Below, piece after piece: positions 58,641 through 64,000 of a stretch of 64,000 bases of DNA. Positions within the stretch are counted from its first letter, which is position 1. Every line of letters begins with the position of its first letter. Below the pieces are notes generated by a model, which did not search any database, was not told the DNA's origin, and was given only the letters and a program-made list of their open reading frames with translations. A program made the position numbers and the translations under genes. This DNA is from Pomacea canaliculata (taxonomy: Eukaryota; Mollusca; Gastropoda; Architaenioglossa; Ampullariidae), in NCBI RefSeq assembly GCF_003073045.1, contig NC_037598.1, positions 10,223,543 through 10,287,542 of the forward strand. The letters are read 5' to 3'.

Positions 58641-59734
58641 AACATTACAATATACATCTATTAAAAATACATAATAATAAACGTGTTATGTGGTACTTAT
58701 AATAAGCGGGTTTCAGTAGGTAAAAATTCATAGTACATGCATAATAAATTTAAAAATGTCAGCATCAAACTGCAAGTTTAAAAGAAATGATTGTTGAAAT
58801 CCTTGCCCTTGTTACATTTTTTTTTAAAATCCATGTTTGCTTTTATAAAATGAAATATTTTTAAATTCATATTTTTGAAAAGACAGCCTATTTGTTTATG
58901 AAATCTAAAAACAATAAAATACATGTGAAAGGTATTTCCTACATAATGAGCTTATCAACAATAGTAGTGAAATCTATGTGCAGTACACTGCGGAAGTTAG
59001 AATTGATATTTCAACATTTGAAAATTAGAGTAATATTAATGATTGTGTTTTATGTTGGATACTGTAAAGAATTAAAAATAATAATAGCTTGATCACATGG
59101 TATAATCATACATGTTTTATTATTGTTTTAATGTTTTGTGGAATGATTACTTTATAAAAACTTTATGTTCAGACTATGACGAGTCAGTCACAACAGACAG
59201 TTCAACTGTGCTTAAATAAAGAGGTCCAGACCCAGACCTCAGCTCCAATCCTGAAAGGTAATGGCCACTTTTCAGTTCTTTTTTTCTATTACACATCTCT
59301 TTTATCTAAAATTGGCATGAATTCCACAGACTGTGCCAGATATTTTCTTCTTATAAGGATATTCAAGGCCAAAAATATGCGCAGTTTTAAACACTTAGAT
59401 AAAAAAATAATTTTATATGGCTTTGTAAAATTTTCATGTGGATAATTTTTTTCATAATGAAATGAAAAAAGAAGGAAATTGTGTCTATAAATGTCTGCTA
59501 GGTGTGATCCTGATATGGGGAGTCAGAAAATGAAAACGACACCTCAGAGTGGAATAATTCAGCAGTCAAGGAGCACCAGTAAACAAAGTTTATATTGCAG
59601 TTACTAACAAACAGTCAGTACTTGATAGTTTATATCAGAAACATGCTAGCACAAGAATTTAAGCTGATATTTAGCTATAAAAATGATTTATGGTTTTAAC
59701 TATGATTTTAGTCTTGATATTTGTCTCTAGGAAT

Positions 59735-60037
59735 TCTCAGAAAGATGAACTGGACACATATCCCTTCCTTGAAAAAAAATTTATCATTCACAAAAAGAAG
59801 TTGGAGGAGCTGCTGAGTGTCTGCAGGCAGTGTAGCAACCCCTCTACTATCACAACTATAGACGAGTGCCGCATAGAAGTCAAATTTATAACCATATGCC
59901 AAGACAGCTCCTGTGGCCATCATTACTCCTGGACATCACAGCCACACTCTTTTAGGCTTCCTAAATGTTCAACCTTTGACAAGTACACAAACACACATGT
60001 GTCTCAAATTGTCCACTTGGTTTATTGGAATCCATAA
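59735..60037 (+). pseudogene. Kolobok transposase, second recognisable exon
   Basis: FLEKKFIIHKKKLEELLSVC then RQCS and ICQDSSCGHHYSWTSQP, a Cys-rich segment (C-x2-C ... C-x4-C ... W-SQP) that occurs after the THAP domain in Kolobok-type proteins. Ends in a stop after VYWNP. The catalytic DDE region was not found in the rest of the element. Confidence 0.6.
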
Positions 60038-60039
60038 CT

Positions 60040-61967
60040 GTGCAAGAATTAAGAAAATTATGACAATATACATTGTTGAAACTATTTTTAAATGCTTACA
60101 GAGCAATCAAATGAAAAATTCACATGCAGTGGAACTTGAGGAATTAAAAAGATTAAGCCACATGTCTGTATATTATGTGAAAAAAAAATCAGTTGTCACA
60201 CAGTTTTCCTTGCATTATTATTAGTTTTTAAGAAAATAAAGAATGAAAGGTACATTCAGCACCAAGTATTTCATAAATGATGTCTGTAAAATAAAAATGC
60301 CAGATGCATGCAAGATTTGTTTTGAACATAAAAATGAAATGTGTCCCATACCTGAGTTTGAACAAATAAAAAAATTTAATGTTAATAAAGGGAAGATCTT
60401 ATTTTACAATTCATGTCAGATACATGAAAATATTTTTAGACATATGATATGAAGTGTGTCCAATAACTGGATTTGGATAAATATAACAATTTTCATGCTG
60501 TATAGGGAATATTTTCTTGACAATTCACTTTTAAGCTTTTACTCTACATTTTTTTATGCTTCAACATTTTGTATAAGATTTTTCTTTAAAGTGCTTTTTC
60601 TTGCATTCATCCTTTTAATTTGATGTTGCTCAGACTAAACTTTGCCTATAAATAAAAAAATGCTGGTACCTTGATTGAAATATCACTCACTTGTGTGATT
60701 CTGTTTGCATATAGTCTTCTCGCAATCTTTTTATATTAATCTACTTTATTAGCATTATAGTGGAATTCATAACAAACCTGAAAGAGCCACTTATAAAGTC
60801 ATTATGTATTCAGAGCATTTCTCTCAAAAATCTGAAATGTAAGCATTATATATGGTTTGCCTGCAAAGTGGCTAAAGCACCACTAAGACAATAAGAAATA
60901 GCCTTCATGGCTGGTAATGCACGTCTGGTCCTCCTCTACATTATTTTTAATTTGTGCATAATAAGGCAAGATTTTCTTTCTTCATCTTTTTGTTGTGGCC
61001 ATTCCTCACAAATGCACCAGTCTGAAACTGATAAATGAATCTATGTACACACATTTAAACAACAAACATATAAGTTAAAAGCACAGGCATAATAACAGAT
61101 AAAGCAAATGTCTCTGCTTGAATTCTATGCATCGTTGTTAAAAAAGTAAGTCGTTAGTCGAATTATTCAAACTATATCCCCCAAAAAGGCTGCAAATATT
61201 GTCTGTTTAAAATATTTAAACACAGATATTTCAAAATATTAATTTTGAAACTATCCTTAGGAAAGTTCACTTTAAAACCCAAATTATAATATACAATGTG
61301 TATATTCCGGTGTGTGTGTGTGAGGAAATAATTAGCATACCAAATGTAATTTTATTTTTTAAATACACTACGAAGTGAATTTGTCAACAACAATGCCCAG
61401 TGTAAAGAGTTCGAGTGCAATATGTTTATTTAAAGTGCTTGAAGGTAAAGCATGCGTTCACTTTCTGTTCCCGTGCACACAGTATGACTTACTTCTATAG
61501 TCCTACGTACCTGCTTTGTGCTTCGACTGCTGCAACGTTTTCCTCCTCCGCCGAGGATGTGCAGTCGATTGTGAGTTGATAAAAGTGGTTGAAATTGGTA
61601 AAATTGAACATTACTCATGGCAATCTTGATTGTTAATGATTTTGGATATCACAAATCCAACTAACGAAACACACCGATCACTATCCTAGCAATGACCACA
61701 GACACTTCCTGTCCTCTTGTGACGTCACAAGAGGATTTTCCTCTTGACCGTCTCGGGAAGCTATCGTGGTTACTCGGCGGAAGGACACAAGGGTCGATTT
61801 CACTGGATTTTTTCGATTCTTATAAACATCGGCAACCGAAATAATGTTAATAAGCGGTAATTAAGTGAGAAACGAATCATTTATTTCTCCTGCATTGCTG
61901 TCATGCTCTGTAATTTTAACTAAATATAGTTTTGAAACGTTTGACCGTCGCCAGAGCCTTATCACAA
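60040..61967. other. interior of the Kolobok element without recognisable coding
   Basis: AT-rich, no frame with transposase similarity. A GC-richer stretch at 61430-61620 (minus-strand frame of 62 codons) is unrecognised. Confidence 0.5.
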
Positions 61968-61986
61968 CCCTTTAGTATCCCTTTAA

Positions 61987-62080
61987 ATAAACTGTCTACT
62001 CTTGTTACGATGTTACGACCTCACCTTTAATGAGTATGTCATCAAAGTCATTCAAGCCTTTCCTGTCAAATGAGACTGCA
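61987..62080 (-). pseudogene. continuation of the CR1-like fragment
   Basis: Directly beyond the right TTAA. In the frame of the 57645-58003 fragment it carries a TAG a few codons upstream, so the LINE was already or later became a pseudogene. Confidence 0.5.
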
Positions 62081-62196
62081 TGTAACACTAATGTAATGAG
62101 ACTTGTAATGAGAAAAAAAATTAGGTGGGAAGTGCACACACAAACAGACACATATACATGTACACGCACTCACAGATACATGTAAAACACACCCAT

Positions 62197-62228
<32 letters not shown>

Positions 62229-63561
62229 CTTTCGCGGCGTGTAAAAAGTCTTATAAATAAATTGTGCCTTACTCATCATTGTACATTTTTTTTAAATGGG
62301 TGGCCTAACCAGTCGTACCATCTGCGTTTATAAAATTTGCAACCTTCGAAAAATGAAATGAAATGAAATAAAAATGGCAGCGGTAATACCCTTCCCCCAC
62401 CCCACTATCACCCAAACCACAAGCACAAGCGTGTACAAGATAAGATGATTAATACAACCGATGATTAGATGATTACAGGGTGGCTACCTTTGGGGTACCT
62501 GAAGACTAATAGTTCTCTCTTTACATCTCCTGTCAGAGTGAGAGAAAGACGCTGATCACAGTGTAATCTCGGGTGGGTGTCGCGGACAAGGTCGACCCTC
62601 AGGGAGTGATAAGACTCTCGCCACAAAGTCACGTGATGTCGCTGGCACAGGCTGCGAGTATGTGCACGCACACACGTACAGGTGGTTGACAAGAACAGGC
62701 AGTGACCATGGCTAACAGACAGGTGGGCGTGCACCGTGTACATATGCACGTACGCACCCTCCTTCTTACTCTTTCTTTCATGCATATATATATATAAACT
62801 ATAGAGACCATGGAGAAATAAGTACATCAAAATCGGATAACGGATCATCCAAATATAGGTGATCAGAACTTGAACTCAGCTGCAAGAATGATGCACACAC
62901 ACACACACAGATTTTATTTGGTTCTTTATTGCTTCATTATAGCACATCAAGGGATTAATTCTTAGTTGATTGAGTTATGAGAGGGGACATTGCTCTCTCA
63001 ACTATGAGAAGCTTTGAAATAGGACTGGTGTGTTCTCTTTATGTTTTTTTTCTTGTGGAGATTGGAGAGCAAAGACATTAAAGTACAGAGACAGAGAGGG
63101 TGATAGGGTAAGGTATCCCGATCAAGTTTCATGGATACAGGTATTGAAAGCGTTGGTCGGCGCTTTTGCGTGTACCAAAGTATATCTTTAGTATGACAGC
63201 CCTTTAATTAGAGTTCTTTCAAGTCTCCATTATTTTTTGTGCGTATGAGTGTCCTTGTCAGAATAAATTTGCACATCATATTTGTGTGTGTATATATATA
63301 TACTTATGTGCTCATGTGGTTGATTTCTGTTTATTTCTGTTTTTGTGTGCGGGTGTGTGTGTGTGTGTCCGAGTGAGTCTTTGTTTGCAAGCAATCGAGT
63401 GGATGAGAGTGCAATATATGTTGTTGTGTATAAGTTGGCTTACATCAATAGCTTTTAACATTAAAGAGAAGACATTCAAACGAGATAATGCCGACCTATC
63501 CATCACCTTTCAAAGCGCTCCTCATATTGTACTGAGCTGACCACGCTTTCATTGTCTACAT
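62081..63561. other. intergenic, no gene seen
   Basis: CA repeat at 62196-62226, TA and CA runs at 62784-62798 and 62893-62908, GT repeat at 63350-63368. No gene recognised. Confidence 0.5.
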
Positions 63562-64000
63562 CAGACCTGGGCAAGGGGCGGCCCGCGGGCCGGATTCGGC
63601 CCGCCCGCTGGCCCGCCGCCAGTATATATACTATATATACAGTATTGGGTACAACTGAGTTAACTATATTAGTCCGGCCCTCTAGAAGAGATCCCTGAGT
63701 GGTTACTCATACCGTATGTCATGACATGTGTTGAACTTTTAATTATTTCTATTTCATTTTGTCAGGTCTATATTTTACTTTCCAGAGACGACATCCTGGT
63801 GTTCATCGATTCTGACATACTCTAACAATTGAAATTAAATAACATATGAAACACCAAGCAGCTTTCCCAAGATTGAAAATCCTCTGATGACCCTTGGCTT
63901 GTCAAAGGAAATATGCTTTAGCACAGACTGAAATAATAATAATAATAACACGGATGAATGGTAACACCAATTACTGGTCCGTTTGTTTGGTGCTTACAAC
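63562..64000. mobile_element. hAT-like element, left end
   Basis: CAGACCTGGGCAAGGGGCGG then CCCGCGGGCCGG is a typical hAT terminus with a GC-rich hairpin. The preceding 8 bp, GTCTACAT (63554-63561), would be the target duplication. The other end and any transposase lie beyond the window. Confidence 0.6.

Larger units (their letters stand above)
58004..61982 (+). mobile_element. Kolobok-type DNA transposon (3979 bp)
   Basis: Perfect 15-bp terminal inverted repeats AGGGATACTAAAGGG (58004-58018; complement at 61968-61982) and TTAA target duplications on both sides. Kolobok elements are known for TTAA targets and a transposase with a THAP zinc finger, and both are present. Removing the element and one TTAA restores a CR1-like reading frame. 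The transposase is damaged and lacks its C-terminal part, so this copy is probably inactive. Confidence 0.88.

Overview
ORGANISM. The window is animal nuclear DNA and most likely comes from a gastropod mollusc. It is AT-rich, intron-rich and crowded with transposons. It carries a three-exon globin of the gastropod myoglobin type, a multi-exon lectin/EGF membrane receptor, and SINEs, RTE, CR1 and L1/Tx1-like LINEs, hAT and Kolobok elements typical of mollusc genomes. Nothing in it is bacterial. Species cannot be fixed from the sequence alone. LAYOUT. Positions 1-2106 hold the 3' part of a decayed hAT transposon (+). Positions 3258-4660 are a diverged tandem duplication. Positions 4877-44144 (minus strand) hold one large gene that I could splice completely: 16 coding exons, 1983 nt, 660 codons plus stop, continuous reading frame. 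The product reads signal peptide, fucolectin-type (F5/8C-like) domain, five EGF-like modules, short Cys-rich linker, second fucolectin-type domain, EGF-like module, transmembrane helix, short charged cytoplasmic tail. Its introns have been heavily invaded. They contain an RTE LINE (14802-18070), a hAT transposon with another DNA transposon nested inside (20211-23390), a CR1-like LINE fragment (27.6-28.2 kb), two Ty3-like gag/protease fragments (28.3-29.6 and 34.2-35.9 kb), a non-autonomous hAT element (31875-33316), and a second RTE copy (about 35.96-41.83 kb) split by an L1/Tx1-like LINE (38094-41528). Positions 44145-50627 are intergenic with a SINE, a MITE and microsatellites. Positions 50628-52791 (minus) are a complete 153-residue globin with a probable non-coding first exon near 53.4 kb. 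Positions 57.6-62.1 kb are a CR1-like LINE fragment split by a Kolobok (THAP) transposon at 58004-61982. A hAT-like terminus starts at 63562 and runs off the window. MOST INTERESTING. (1) The receptor's ectodomain exons all begin and end in phase 1, and EGF exons were copied together with surrounding intron. One EGF exon has been broken by a hAT insertion and a second insertion, and another survives only as a 39-nt, in-frame fragment that would restore the last two cysteines of the preceding module. (2) Two LINE insertions (RTE and L1/Tx1-like) each show an inverted 5' half, a normally oriented 3' half and a target-site duplication, the structure expected from twin priming. (3) Several nested insertions can be dated relative to one another from target-site duplications that are directly readable. 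How the genes work together: the receptor and globin are on the same strand but look unrelated in function; no operon-like or pathway link is visible.
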